From: JBDWFY01 sp965275915
GTDB taxonomy: Bacteria > Pseudomonadota > Alphaproteobacteria > Rhizobiales > Stappiaceae
Assembly (NCBI GenBank): GCA_965275915.1
Contig: CBDHYI010000007.1
Coordinates: forward strand, 558,001 to 622,000
DNA: 64,000 nt
Direction of reading: 5' to 3'
Positions 1-9,049 of the stretch are shown here, in pieces (the first letter of the stretch is position 1; each line of letters begins with the position of its first letter). The notes beneath the pieces were generated by a model. That model was not told where the DNA came from and searched no databases. It worked only from the letters and a program-made list of their open reading frames with translations. The translations under genes were made by a program, and so were the position numbers.

Positions 1-1252
1 TTTGTGACAAATATGTCTCAATTGGTTCGAATTTGGCTATTGCTTCATCAACTTCAGGATTGGATCCCGACCGATAGGCCCCCAACCTGATCAACTCTTC
101 CATATCGGTATAAGTCGAAAGCAATCGCCGGGCGGTCTTCAACACCGGCCGCATCTCCTGGGGCACGCAGTCCGGCATGGTTCGGGACACGGATTTTAAG
201 ACATTGATCGCCGGAAATCGTCCCCTCTCCGCAATTGCGCGTTCCATAACAATATGCCCGTCAAGAATGCCCCGGACAGCATCGGCAACCGGTTCGTTAT
301 GGTTATCCCCTTCAACAAGCACGGTAAACAGCCCCGTGATCGAACCCGTTCCGACTGCACCGGGGCCGGCTCTTTCAAGCAGCCGCGGCAGTTCCGTGAA
401 AACGGTTGGTGTGTATCCCTTTGACGTGGGCGGTTCTCCCGCCGACAGGCCGATTTCCCGCTGGGCCATGGCAAAACGGGTAACAGAATCCATCATGCAC
501 AGGACTTTCTCGCCCTGCGCACAAAAATACTCCGCCATCGCAAGCGTCATGTAAGCCGCCTGCCGCCGCATCAGCGCGCTTTCATTGGACGTCGCAACCA
601 CAACGACGGAGCGGTCAAGACCGTCTTCACCCAGATCGTCCTCAATAAATTCCTGTACTTCCCGACCGCGTTCGCCGATCAGGCCGATGACAGAAACATC
701 GGCCCGGGCTCCTCTTGCCAGCATCGACAGAAGCACAGACTTACCCACGCCCGAACCGGCAAAAATTCCCATGCGCTGGCCTTCGCAACAGGTGGCAAAT
801 GTGTTGAGTGCCCGAACCCCTGTATCCATCGGCGGACCGACACGAGCCCGTTCACTCGCCGCAGGCGGATTGTCTCTTACCGGCTTTGAAACCGGTCCTT
901 TCGGCAATGGTCCCCTGCCGTCGATCGGTTCACCTAATGCATTGATAACACGGCCCTTCCAGGCATTCGACGGTCGGATCGCCCCTTCGCGGGCGAACAG
1001 GATGGCACGACAGCCGAGCCGAACGCCCTCCAGCCCGCCGAAAGGCAGGCACAGCGCCCGGTCATCCCGGAAGCCGATCACTTCGGCGGCAACGGCCTGA
1101 GTGCCGTCGCCCCCTTCTATTGCGAGGCGCGCACCCACGTTCATTTCGTGAACGGGCCCTGCGACCTCGACCAGCAACCCCTGGACGGACACGACCCGGC
1201 CGTAAATCTCCGTGTCGGTTACGGCCTCGATTTCATGAAGAAGCGTCTGCAA
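1..1252 (-). CDS. fliI: Flagellum-specific ATPase FliI (3' end cut by window edge)
   Basis: ATPase of the flagellar type III export apparatus; it works on the cytoplasmic side of the flagellar base to drive export of rod, hook and filament subunits. About 417 codons are present. The P-loop GSGVGKS lies near residue 165, and F1-beta-like motifs follow (GERGREVQEF, then SVTRFAMAQREIG). Family members are about 440-450 aa, so roughly the last 25-30 residues lie outside the window. No ATG is in frame after the upstream TGA. The best start is a TTG preceded by GGAGA about 7 nt upstream. Divergent from ctrA, whose product controls flagellar genes in related bacteria. Confidence 0.93.
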   Translation of the reverse strand, partial: MQTLLHEIEAVTDTEIYGRVVSVQGLLVEVAGPVHEMNVGARLAIEGGDGTQAVAAEVIGFRDDRALCLPFGGLEGVRLGCRAILFAREGAIRPSNAWKGRVINALGEPIDGRGPLPKGPVSKPVRDNPPAASERARVGPPMDTGVRALNTFATCCEGQRMGIFAGSGVGKSVLLSMLARGARADVSVIGLIGERGREVQEFIEDDLGEDGLDRSVVVVATSNESALMRRQAAYMTLAMAEYFCAQGEKVLCMMDSVTRFAMAQREIGLSAGEPPTSKGYTPTVFTELPRLLERAGPGAVGTGSITGLFTVLVEGDNHNEPVADAVRGILDGHIVMERAIAERGRFPAINVLKSVSRTMPDCVPQEMRPVLKTARRLLSTYTDMEELIRLGAYRSGSNPEVDEAIAKFEPIETYLSQ

Positions 1253-1619
1253 AAGTGATTCTCCGGTAACCTTTGTTAATCATGGTAACCGATCGTTTAC
1301 GACTCTGGTTAATCCTATCTGTGGGTGATTTGGTGAAGAGAAGAGCCTTTCCAATCAGCAACCCGATGGTGTTGAGTCTGTAGAGTCGATTGTTTCCATT
1401 TCTTAAAGTTATTGGTTAAGAGTGGAAATCGCGATTCCACAGGAAATTTCAATGATTTCTTGGAATTTCCACGACTTTGCCGGAATTCGCTTGCCGGTGT
1501 GAATCAGATTTTGTTAACCATTGTGCCGTAAAGTTTGAGGATGGTTAACGACGTTTAGGCACCGGTTGCGTACCAGACCGTTGCGGCTTGCCCAGGAAAG
1601 GCAATACGAGGGGATTGGC
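1253..1619. promoter_or_regulatory. fliI-ctrA divergent control region with GANTC and TTAACC sites
   Basis: 367 bases without a gene. GANTC sites, the CcrM methylation target in Alphaproteobacteria, begin at 1257 (just inside the fliI side), 1301, 1374, 1383, 1433 and 1501. CtrA-like half-sites are present: TTAACCAT at 1514-1521 faces its inverse ATGGTTAA at 1541-1548, and further GGTTAA copies lie near 1307 and 1413. In Caulobacter the ctrA promoters are controlled by CcrM methylation and by CtrA itself, so a similar autoregulated, methylation-sensitive promoter is inferred. No exact TTAA-N7-TTAA box was seen. Confidence 0.6.
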
Positions 1620-2321
1620 ATGCGTGTATTGTTGATTGAGGACGATGGTGCGACAGCACAGAGCATCGAGTTGATGCTGAAGTCTGAGAATTTCAACGTC
1701 TACACTACAGACTTGGGCGAGGAAGGTATCGACCTCGGCAAGCTTTACGATTACGACATTATTCTGCTGGATCTGAACCTGCCGGACATGTCCGGCTACG
1801 AAGTTCTGAGAACCCTGCGGGTATCGAAAATAAAGACGCCGATCCTTATTCTTTCGGGTCTTGCCGGCATTGAAGACAAGGTCAGAGGCCTTGGGTTCGG
1901 TGCGGATGATTATATGACCAAGCCGTTCCACAAGGACGAGTTGGTCGCGCGGATTCATGCGATTGTGCGCCGGTCAAAAGGCCATGCCCAGTCGATCATC
2001 ACAACCGGCGACCTGAAGGTCAATCTCGATACGAAAACGGTCGAAGTGGCCGGCCAGCGCGTTCACCTGACCGGCAAAGAATACCAGATGCTGGAACTTC
2101 TTTCGCTCCGCAAGGGAACGACGCTGACCAAGGAGATGTTCCTGAACCATCTTTATGGCGGCATGGACGAACCGGAACTTAAAATTATCGACGTGTTTAT
2201 CTGTAAGCTTCGCAAGAAGCTCGCTTCGGCGACCGATGGACGGAACTATATCGAAACCGTCTGGGGACGCGGCTATGTGCTGCGCGATCCCGAAGAAGGC
2301 AAGATGGCTGCATCCGCCTGA
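1620..2321 (+). CDS. ctrA: Cell-cycle response regulator CtrA
   Basis: Master transcriptional regulator of the alphaproteobacterial cell cycle, flagellar biogenesis and division; phosphorylated through the CckA-ChpT relay. 233 aa, against 231 in Caulobacter. Receiver domain at residues 1-115 with the acidic pair IEDD, phospho-acceptor Asp51 and the lysine in MTKPF. OmpR-type winged helix at about 130-225, ending VWGRGYVLRDP. The C terminus is Ala-rich (MAASA), as expected where ClpXP degrades CtrA through terminal alanines. The start MRVLLIEDD is the conserved one; the reading frame is open 18 codons further upstream but without homology. Its phosphotransferase gene chpT lies 7 kb away in the che operon. 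Confidence 0.97.
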   Translation: MRVLLIEDDGATAQSIELMLKSENFNVYTTDLGEEGIDLGKLYDYDIILLDLNLPDMSGYEVLRTLRVSKIKTPILILSGLAGIEDKVRGLGFGADDYMTKPFHKDELVARIHAIVRRSKGHAQSIITTGDLKVNLDTKTVEVAGQRVHLTGKEYQMLELLSLRKGTTLTKEMFLNHLYGGMDEPELKIIDVFICKLRKKLASATDGRNYIETVWGRGYVLRDPEEGKMAASA

Positions 2322-2344
2322 ATTCACGACAGAGTTTTTTATCT

Positions 2345-2374
2345 AAAAACCCCGCACTCCGGCGCGGGGTTTTT
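2345..2374 (+). terminator. Rho-independent terminator of ctrA
   Basis: An 11-bp stem, AAAAACCCCGC with GCGGGGTTTTT, and an 8-nt loop, 24 nt after the ctrA stop. It ends in TTTTT on the plus strand and AAAAA precedes it, so it may also stop transcription arriving from the DUF1203 gene on the minus strand. Confidence 0.9.
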
Positions 2375-2481
2375 CATGTCGCCTGCGAAAATCATCCATT
2401 CACAAAAGCAGTATCACGCCGCCGCCGGCATCGTCTTATCGTTGCTGTGATGCAGACTGCCGTGCCCCTTTAAACTATGCG

Positions 2482-2898
2482 TCATGACAGTCTGGAGACT
2501 TTTGCGGCAAAACATCCCGGGCCCGCAAAATGCAGGTGGAGATAGGCGACTGCCGGATTATCGAACATATCCTCGATGGCCCGGACAATGCCTTCTCCCG
2601 TTGCAGTATCCGCATCGACCATCATATGTGCTCCGCCAAAGGCGCGGATCGACAAGAGACGCTGTGACAGTGCCTCAGGAACAACGCCCGGCGCGGGGGT
2701 CGCTTTTTCAGCGCCCTCCCGGACGAAGACGGCATGGGCGGCCTTATAGGGTGTCGCGTGGGGCTGATGCTCGAAATTCACAAGAAGAACAGCTTCACCG
2801 ATTTCCGCATCACAAAGGCTGACACGGCAGGGAAATCCCGGTTTTGCGTCGACGATCACGCGGCGCGCTGAGTTTTCAATCAGCATCAGGTCCGACAA
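2482..2898 (-). CDS. DUF1203 family protein (5' end disrupted?)
   Basis: Small cytoplasmic protein of the DUF1203 family, function unknown. Family pattern: PGFPCRVSL near the N terminus, then GEAVLLVNFEH, PYKAAHAVFVRE and LHLHFAGPGCFAAK near the C terminus. The entry begins at a TTG codon (MSDLM). Homologous-looking codons continue upstream in frame for about 16 residues (FQVEALEPRRFSEL) to an ATG at 2952-2950 that has a good AAGGAG site, but the second codon there is TGA. Either the gene carries a nonsense change at codon 2 and is silent or weakly expressed, or translation starts at the TTG. It follows cheR at the end of the che operon. Confidence 0.75.
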   Translation of the reverse strand: MSDLMLIENSARRVIVDAKPGFPCRVSLCDAEIGEAVLLVNFEHQPHATPYKAAHAVFVREGAEKATPAPGVVPEALSQRLLSIRAFGGAHMMVDADTATGEGIVRAIEDMFDNPAVAYLHLHFAGPGCFAAKVSRLS

Positions 2899-2971
2899 CG
2901 AAAACAGCTCCGAAAACCGGCGGGGCTCAAGCGCTTCAACCTGAAATCACATCCCAATCTCCTTTGCGGGC

Positions 2972-2994
2972 GGACCCTAGGTGTGGACCCTAGG
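2972..2994. repeat. Direct repeat GGACCCTAGG x2
   Basis: Two copies of GGACCCTAGG (2972-2981 and 2985-2994) separated by TGT, between cheR and the DUF1203 gene. The core TGTGGACCC resembles the TATGGACCC core found at 13150 and 37542, so it may be a degenerate member of the same dispersed family. Confidence 0.5.
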
Positions 2995-3115
2995 GGCGAC
3001 GCCTGATTTGGGATATCTGTTTCTTGCTGTTGAATTTGCGACACAGACAAGGGAACCAGCCGCTTTTTTTGCGCGGATGGTTCGTTGACCGTGTTTTTTC
3101 CCGCTGTGGGAAACG

Positions 3116-3994
3116 CTATCGCCCGGCGCCCGCCGCTGCCAGAGCACTTGGCGCGCCAAGAGACGATCCTGCGCCTGCGGCATTATCCATGCGCTGATAC
3201 AGCCCGCGCATTTGCGGAACCGGAGCAAAGGACGACGTCAGTCCGACAACCGTCTCCGCCGCTCCGAGCACCATATAACCGTCACTGCTCATCTGCTTGG
3301 CGATCCGGTTCAGCACGTCTGTCTTGGCCTCCTGATCGAAATAGATCAGGACATTGCGACAGAACACGATATCGAACTCGCCGAGATGGCTGAAATTTTC
3401 AAGCAGGTTTAACTGTTTCCATTGCACCCTGGAGCGCAACTCGTTGCTGATCTGCCAAAGTTCCCCGGTCTGGGTAAAGTACTTCAGCAGCATCTGAACA
3501 GGCAGGCCACGTTGTACCTCGAACTGGCTGTAGATACCGGTTCTGGCCTTTTCAAGGACATCGTTTGACAGGTCGGTGCCGATAACTTCGATCCGCCAAC
3601 CGGCAAGCTGCGAGGCAAACTCATCAAGGCACATACCAAGCGAATAGGGCTCCTGCCCTGTCGACGCTGCAGCACACCAGATCCGCAACTTGCGGCGACT
3701 TGCACGGTTTTTGATCAGTGCCGGAAGCATAACCTCCCGAAAGTTGTCAAAAGGCGTCTTGTCACGGAAGAAGAACGACTCGTTAGTGGTCATGGCTTCG
3801 ACGACTGCAGTCTCGAGCGCTTTTTCACCCGGCCGTTGCAGTGCCGAAACAAGATTGGAAATCGTCTCCATACCGTTTTCCCGCACCACGGGAAGCAAAC
3901 GGCTCTCAATCAGATATTGCTTCTCATCATTGAGAACAAGGCCGGATCGGGTTTTCAGGAACTGTTTCAGAAATTGATAATCTGCCGGTGTCAC
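3116..3994 (-). CDS. cheR: Chemotaxis protein methyltransferase CheR
   Basis: Transfers methyl groups from S-adenosylmethionine to glutamates of chemoreceptors, working against CheB in adaptation. 292 aa. The N-terminal all-alpha CheR domain is at about 5-60. The SAM-binding domain follows with WCAAASTGQEPYSL (motif I) and FDIVFCRNVLIYFD. There are no C-terminal TPRs. The start is GTG and overlaps the cheB stop as GTGA, so the two are translationally coupled. Last chemotaxis gene of the chpT-cheA-W-Y-B-R operon. The last 20-30 residues are Ala/Gly-rich and unlikely to be functional. Confidence 0.96.
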   Translation of the reverse strand: MTPADYQFLKQFLKTRSGLVLNDEKQYLIESRLLPVVRENGMETISNLVSALQRPGEKALETAVVEAMTTNESFFFRDKTPFDNFREVMLPALIKNRASRRKLRIWCAAASTGQEPYSLGMCLDEFASQLAGWRIEVIGTDLSNDVLEKARTGIYSQFEVQRGLPVQMLLKYFTQTGELWQISNELRSRVQWKQLNLLENFSHLGEFDIVFCRNVLIYFDQEAKTDVLNRIAKQMSSDGYMVLGAAETVVGLTSSFAPVPQMRGLYQRMDNAAGAGSSLGAPSALAAAGAGR

Positions 3995-5202
3995 CGCACA
4001 CCTCCGGACAATAAACGCGATACTTTCGGTCCGATTTCATTCAGTGGCAGGACATCACAGCACTGCCCCGTATGGGCCGCCGCGCCGGGCATACCCCAAA
4101 CGACACTCGTGGCCTCGTCCTGAGCAATTACGCTGCCCCCGGCCTGTGCGATCTTGCGGACACCTTCGGCACCATCAGCGCCCATTCCCGTAAGGACAAG
4201 GCTCAGTGTCGCCGATCCATAAGCTGCCGCCACACTTTCAAACAGGGGATCAACCGCGGGCTTGCAGAAGTTTATGGGAGGCTCATCGTTCAGCCGAGCA
4301 ACAACGCCCGTGCCTGTCTTTTCAACTGTCATATGTTTGCCGCCGGGGGCCACATAAATCGTGCCGGGCTTCAACACTTCGTTGTGTCCCGCCTCCTTGG
4401 CTTCGCGCAAAGCGGCTTTGGCCAGGTGCTCAGCCAGGATCGACGTGAAGGTCGGCGGCATATGCTGTGTAACCAGGACCGGAACTTCGCGGATCGTTGT
4501 CCCGATATCGCCCATCAGTTTCTGAAGGGCCTGGGGACCGCCGGTCGAACTTCCAATGGCGACAACGCGCGGCTTCACATTTGAGTATTGGCGCAGAGTA
4601 AAGGATGCCTTGGCCGGTTTTGGAGCAACCTGCACCGAAGGACGGGCGGAGACGACGTTGCCAAGCCTGCCTGCGCTGCCAGTGTGCGGACGTTTTGCGG
4701 TCTCTGCGCGCATCGGCCGCGCAGGACGGGCAGGCGTCCGGTTCTTCTTGGCGACCATGCCAAGGTTTTTACAGCGGTCGATCAGTTCTCGACGGAAGTC
4801 CACAGATGTGGTGACACCGCTTGTCGATTCGGGTTTTGGCACATAATCCTGAGCGCCCAGCGACAAGGCCCGCAAGCTGATCTCCGCATTGCGGCGCGTC
4901 AGGGTGGAGGCCATGATGACGATCAGATCTTTCTTCTTCTTGAGCATCAGAGGCAAAGCCGTCATGCCGTCCATAATCGGCATCTCAATGTCAAGAAGAA
5001 CGACATCCGGGTTTGACCGTTCGATATCGTCCACCGCCTGTTGACCATTGCGGTGGCTCGCAACAACGGCCAGGCTGGGCTCTGAGTCAACCCACCGGCC
5101 GAGCAGGCCGCGAATGACAACGGAATCGTCGACGATCATGACCCGTATCGGATCAGTTTCGGTAGCTGTGTTTGACGCCGCGGCCCTTGAAACAAAATTC
5201 AT
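3991..5202 (-). CDS. cheB: Chemotaxis methylesterase/deamidase CheB
   Basis: Demethylates and deamidates chemoreceptors; activated by phosphorylation from CheA. 403 aa. Receiver domain at about 18-140 with IVDDS, phospho-acceptor Asp in LLDIEMP and the lysine in VPKP. A basic Pro/Ala-rich linker at about 145-200 is followed by the esterase domain with catalytic Ser in GSSTGGPQAL (about 216), His in TQHMPP and Asp in GMGADGAEG. The start is an ATG 31 nt after the cheY stop; the end overlaps cheR by 4 nt. Receiver, linker and esterase have the standard order and size. Confidence 0.97.
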   Translation of the reverse strand: MNFVSRAAASNTATETDPIRVMIVDDSVVIRGLLGRWVDSEPSLAVVASHRNGQQAVDDIERSNPDVVLLDIEMPIMDGMTALPLMLKKKKDLIVIMASTLTRRNAEISLRALSLGAQDYVPKPESTSGVTTSVDFRRELIDRCKNLGMVAKKNRTPARPARPMRAETAKRPHTGSAGRLGNVVSARPSVQVAPKPAKASFTLRQYSNVKPRVVAIGSSTGGPQALQKLMGDIGTTIREVPVLVTQHMPPTFTSILAEHLAKAALREAKEAGHNEVLKPGTIYVAPGGKHMTVEKTGTGVVARLNDEPPINFCKPAVDPLFESVAAAYGSATLSLVLTGMGADGAEGVRKIAQAGGSVIAQDEATSVVWGMPGAAAHTGQCCDVLPLNEIGPKVSRLLSGGVR

Positions 5203-5233
5203 GTTGCACTCTTTTTCGATATTTTTTCGAAAA

Positions 5234-5599
5234 TCAGATCAGGCCGACTTCCTGAAACTTTGACTCAACGATTTCACGATCAAACGGTTTCATGATGTAT
5301 TCGTTGGCACCCGCACGAATGGCCTTGGCGATGTGTGCGACGTCATTTTCGGTTGTACAAAAAACAACCACCGGCCTTTCGCCGCCCTGCTCCTGACGCA
5401 ATGCGGTCAGAAACTCCAATCCGTCCATGACCGGCATATTCCAGTCCAGCAAGATCGCGTCGGGCATATCCGAACGGCATTCTTCCAGAGCTTCTTTGCC
5501 GTCTTCGGCTTCATTGATCTCAAATTGCAGATCCTCAAGAATACGACGCGCCACTTTGCGTATTACACTTGAGTCGTCAACGACAAGGCAGCTTTTCAT
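5234..5599 (-). CDS. cheY: Single-domain response regulator CheY
   Basis: Diffusible receiver that carries the phosphoryl signal from CheA to the flagellar motor or acts as a phosphate sink. 121 aa, one receiver domain with VVDDSSVIRK, phospho-acceptor Asp52 in LLDWNMP, Thr in FCTTEND and Lys in IMKPFD. The start ATG at 5599 has AGGAGA 9 nt upstream and gives the canonical N terminus (MKSCLVVDD); the 9-codon upstream extension is dropped. It lies between cheW and cheB. Motor binding is inferred from operon context only. Confidence 0.95.
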   Translation of the reverse strand: MKSCLVVDDSSVIRKVARRILEDLQFEINEAEDGKEALEECRSDMPDAILLDWNMPVMDGLEFLTALRQEQGGERPVVVFCTTENDVAHIAKAIRAGANEYIMKPFDREIVESKFQEVGLI

Positions 5600-5640
5600 T
5601 GCCCGTTCTCCTAGTAGCCGTAACAAACAGCGATTGGCAT

Positions 5641-6120
5641 TTATGCCGCCATCGGCTCGCGCATCATCGAACCAAGCAGGCGATTGACATCAAGGATGAC
5701 CATCAGTTGCCCGTCCAACCGATGAACACCGCCGGATACCTGAGCCCAACGCTGGTCCAGATTGGCAGGGTTTGGTTCCTTGGATTCGTTGGCCAGCGTC
5801 AACACTTCGCCAACTCTGTCGATAATAAGTCCATAGGACTCGCTCTTGTATTCAATGCCGACGGCCATCCCCGTCTGACCTTCCGGCATTGGATCCAGAT
5901 GAAGGCGGTTGCGCATATTGATCGCCGTGACGATGCGACCGCGCAGATTGAGCACACCCGCTACCTCCACGGGCGCGAGGGGTACACTGGTGACGTTGTC
6001 CGGAACAAAAACGTCGTGGACCTGCTCTATCGGCAATCCAAACAGCTGCTCGCCGATAATAACCGTTACATATTGTGTCGTATCGCCAACCTGAGGGGCG
6101 AAATTGTCGTTCGAATTCAT
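5641..6120 (-). CDS. cheW: Chemotaxis adaptor protein CheW
   Basis: Scaffold that couples CheA to chemoreceptors in the membrane-associated array. 159 aa, a single CheW domain at about 15-150 with YVTVIIGEQLFGLPIEQV, the VAGVLNLRGRIVTAINMR strand pair and a C-terminal LMVILDVNRLL. The ATG start overlaps the cheA stop as ATGA. Size and order match cheA-cheW pairs throughout Alphaproteobacteria. Confidence 0.96.
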   Translation of the reverse strand: MNSNDNFAPQVGDTTQYVTVIIGEQLFGLPIEQVHDVFVPDNVTSVPLAPVEVAGVLNLRGRIVTAINMRNRLHLDPMPEGQTGMAVGIEYKSESYGLIIDRVGEVLTLANESKEPNPANLDQRWAQVSGGVHRLDGQLMVILDVNRLLGSMMREPMAA

Positions 6121-8906
6121 GCCGCAGCTTCCAATTCACCTGAGAGAACTTCCTTGAGCGACGCAATCAGACCGGGCCGGTCGAACTTTGCGACATAATC
6201 GTCAAAGCCTGCCTGACGACCACGTTCGATCGATGCCGGCGTGACAAGAGAAGACAATGCGATAACCGGCATATCGCGGAAACGGGGATCGCGTCGGATG
6301 CCTTCACAGAACTCAAAGCCGTTGATTTCAGGCATCTCGATGTCGCTGACGATGATCTGGAACGTTTCGCCATTCTCAAGCAGTTCGAAAGCCTGTGAGG
6401 CGCTGCTGCACACCGTCACCTCAAAGCCTGCGGCTTTCAGAACCGGTGTCAGCATGTTGCGGAAGAAGGAACTGTCATCCACAAACAGCAGGGAACGGGT
6501 CAACGCGGTGTCGCTCAGTTCCTTGCGGATGAACCAGTCTTCAAAGGCCTGGGGCAGGAAGTGGCCAAGATCGATAATCTCCGTCGCCTTTTCCTTGATC
6601 ACTGCCGATCCGAGAATGCCCGGAACTTCCGAACCGACCTCAATGTTCAGACGGTCCTCGACAATATCCAGGATCTGGTCGACCACCAGCCCCATCGACC
6701 GGCCGGCGTCGGAGAAGACCAGCATCGGCTGTGTGCCTTCCGTCCTGAGGCTGATAGAATCGTTAACATAAACCAGCGGCATCAAGGAGCCGCGATACTG
6801 AACCAGATCGCGACCGTTTGAGCGCTCGATCTTGTCGACCTCAAATTCCTCAAGACGCGTAACAAGCGAGAGCGGTACCGCCTTGGGTTCGGAACTTCCG
6901 GCGCTGAACAGAAGCAGCGACGTGGTCGCGTGGCTGTTCATGGCCGCTTCGATTTCCTCTTCGGATTCTTCATTTTCCTCAGAAAGTGCACCGCCGGCCT
7001 GGTTGGCCATGGCACTGGCAACACCGTTGGGATCGATGATCATGATCACGCTGCCGTCGCCCAGAATCGTGTTTCCGGAGAACATGGTCAGGTTTCTGAG
7101 CATCGTCGACATCGGTTTGACGACAATTTCCTCCGTATGGAAGACAGCATCGACCACGACGCCGAAATTCTGGCTGCCGACCTGCATCACCACGATGAAG
7201 CCATTGTCCTCGTCAAACGATTCCGTCACCTCTTTCGGATTTTCCTGACCGAGGATCTTCGACATATGCATCAGAGGCAGCAGCTTGTTGCGCAGGCGCA
7301 GAACCGGCGTGTCCTTAATGCGTTCGATCCTGTGTTCGGAATTGTTCTGAACCCGGACGAGCTCCACGACGGAGAGCTGCGGGATCGCAAACCGGTCACC
7401 GCCGGCTTCCACAATCAGCGTCGAAACGATTGCAAGCGTCAGCGGGATCTTGATGATGAAGGTCGTGCCTATGCCTTCCGCCGATTTCAGGTCGACCGAT
7501 CCGCCGATCAGTTCGATGTTGTTGCGCACAACGTCCATACCAACGCCCCGCCCGGAGACGTTGGTGACTTCGGCGGCTGTTGAAAACCCGGCCGAGAAGA
7601 TGAATTTGTGGATCTGTGCATCCGTCATCTTCTCAAGTTCGGCTTCCGTCGAAAGTCCGTTATCGATGACTTTCTTCTTGATTTTATCGACCGGAAGACC
7701 TTTACCGTCATCCTTCACTTCGATGATGATATGGCCGCCTTCATGATAGGCAGCAAGGGTAATCTTTCCCTTGTCCGCTTTGCCGGCAGCGCGGCGTCCC
7801 TCGGTCGTTTCAAGACCGTGATCCGCAGAATTCCGAACCATATGGGTCAGCGGATCCTTAATCATTTCAAGGACCTGACGGTCAAGTTCCGTGTCCGCAC
7901 CGACCATTTCAAGATCGATCATCTTGTCCAGATCCTGGGCAAGATCGCGCACGACACGGGGCAGTTTCTGCCAAGCGTGACCGATCGGCTGCATGCGGGT
8001 CTGCATGACGCCTTCCTGCAACTCGGCCGTCACGTTCGACAGACGCTGCAGCGGCACCTTGAATTCGGAGTCCTCATGGCGGCGGACGATTTCCAGCAGT
8101 TGGTTCCGTGTCAGCACCAGTTCCGACACCATTGTCATCAGGTGTTCCAGTGTCTCAACATTGACGCGGATGGACTGGTTGGACACCGAAGCGCCCGTGT
8201 TCGGCTTTTCTTCCGATCCGTTCTTGGAACTCTTTTCGTCCTTTTTCTTCACTGCCGGCGCTTTGGCTTCAGGCTGCTTCTCTTCCGCAGCGGTCTCTTC
8301 TGCCGCGCTCTCCTCGGTAGCGGCCGGCATTTCAATTTCGACGGCAGTTTCCTGGAAGGCGCGTTCAAGGTCATCCAGCGGCACTTCGCCGGGCCGCAAC
8401 GGACGCTCGATGGTCTGCTCGACAGACGTCTCTTCCGCGGTGGGCTCGTCCTGGACTTCAGTCTCACCCTCTGCGACGGCTTCAGCTTCTGAGCCACCTT
8501 CCGCTTCGGGCGCCGCATCTTCGGCAAAAGCGCTCTGGGACATAGCCTCGAGCTGAGAAATCAGATCTTCGTCCGAGCCCTCGGGCTCTTCACCACCGGC
8601 TTCTTCAAGATCCGCAAGGATTTCCTTGATGCGATCGATCGAGGTCAGGATCAGCGACACCGCATTTTCGCGAACCGGCGCTCCATCCCTGAATTTGCCC
8701 ATCAAAGTCTCTGCGGCATGGGCCAGTGCCTCAAGGCGCGGCAACCCCAGAAAGCCGCAAGTGCCTTTGATTGTGTGAACAAGACGGAAAATATTGTCCA
8801 GAATCTGAGCGTTGTTCGGTTCTTGTTCGAACTTCACCAACTCCACATCGACAACGTCGAGGCTTTCGTTTGTTTCCGTAAGAAATTCCCTAAGGAGATC
8901 GTCCAT
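6117..8906 (-). CDS. cheA: Hybrid chemotaxis histidine kinase CheA with two CheW domains and a receiver
   Basis: Central kinase of the chemotaxis array. 929 aa. Domains: Hpt (P1) at 1-105 with phospho-His44 in RLVHTIKGTCGFLGL; an acidic Ala/Glu-rich linker at about 120-235 with no recognisable P2; P3 dimerisation at about 243-305; ATPase with N-box HMVRNSADHGLE near 352 and G-box GRGVGMD near 452; CheW-like domains at about 480-630 and 660-795; receiver at about 805-920 with LFVDDSSFF and Asp near 853 in VSDIEMPE. The ATG at 8906 (MDDLLREFLTETNE) is preferred over an upstream TTG. The receiver may serve as a phosphate sink or in feedback; this is inference. It follows chpT by 143 nt. Confidence 0.95.
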   Translation of the reverse strand: MDDLLREFLTETNESLDVVDVELVKFEQEPNNAQILDNIFRLVHTIKGTCGFLGLPRLEALAHAAETLMGKFRDGAPVRENAVSLILTSIDRIKEILADLEEAGGEEPEGSDEDLISQLEAMSQSAFAEDAAPEAEGGSEAEAVAEGETEVQDEPTAEETSVEQTIERPLRPGEVPLDDLERAFQETAVEIEMPAATEESAAEETAAEEKQPEAKAPAVKKKDEKSSKNGSEEKPNTGASVSNQSIRVNVETLEHLMTMVSELVLTRNQLLEIVRRHEDSEFKVPLQRLSNVTAELQEGVMQTRMQPIGHAWQKLPRVVRDLAQDLDKMIDLEMVGADTELDRQVLEMIKDPLTHMVRNSADHGLETTEGRRAAGKADKGKITLAAYHEGGHIIIEVKDDGKGLPVDKIKKKVIDNGLSTEAELEKMTDAQIHKFIFSAGFSTAAEVTNVSGRGVGMDVVRNNIELIGGSVDLKSAEGIGTTFIIKIPLTLAIVSTLIVEAGGDRFAIPQLSVVELVRVQNNSEHRIERIKDTPVLRLRNKLLPLMHMSKILGQENPKEVTESFDEDNGFIVVMQVGSQNFGVVVDAVFHTEEIVVKPMSTMLRNLTMFSGNTILGDGSVIMIIDPNGVASAMANQAGGALSEENEESEEEIEAAMNSHATTSLLLFSAGSSEPKAVPLSLVTRLEEFEVDKIERSNGRDLVQYRGSLMPLVYVNDSISLRTEGTQPMLVFSDAGRSMGLVVDQILDIVEDRLNIEVGSEVPGILGSAVIKEKATEIIDLGHFLPQAFEDWFIRKELSDTALTRSLLFVDDSSFFRNMLTPVLKAAGFEVTVCSSASQAFELLENGETFQIIVSDIEMPEINGFEFCEGIRRDPRFRDMPVIALSSLVTPASIERGRQAGFDDYVAKFDRPGLIASLKEVLSGELEAAA

Positions 8907-9049
8907 GCCAGCACCCACCCGGATTCCATCCGCTGTTAACCGCCTTCCCAAGACGGTCGAACGCTATTCGTTCTCTGCTGGAGTTTTAGTCCAAAGGGTT
9001 AAGATAAATTGAAACAGGACGACTAAAATCGAATTTTCTTTTAGTTAAT

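Noticed and set aside
7608..8492. 294-codon plus-strand frame inside cheA
   Set aside because: Antisense shadow with no recognisable motif; CheA domains cover the same bases.
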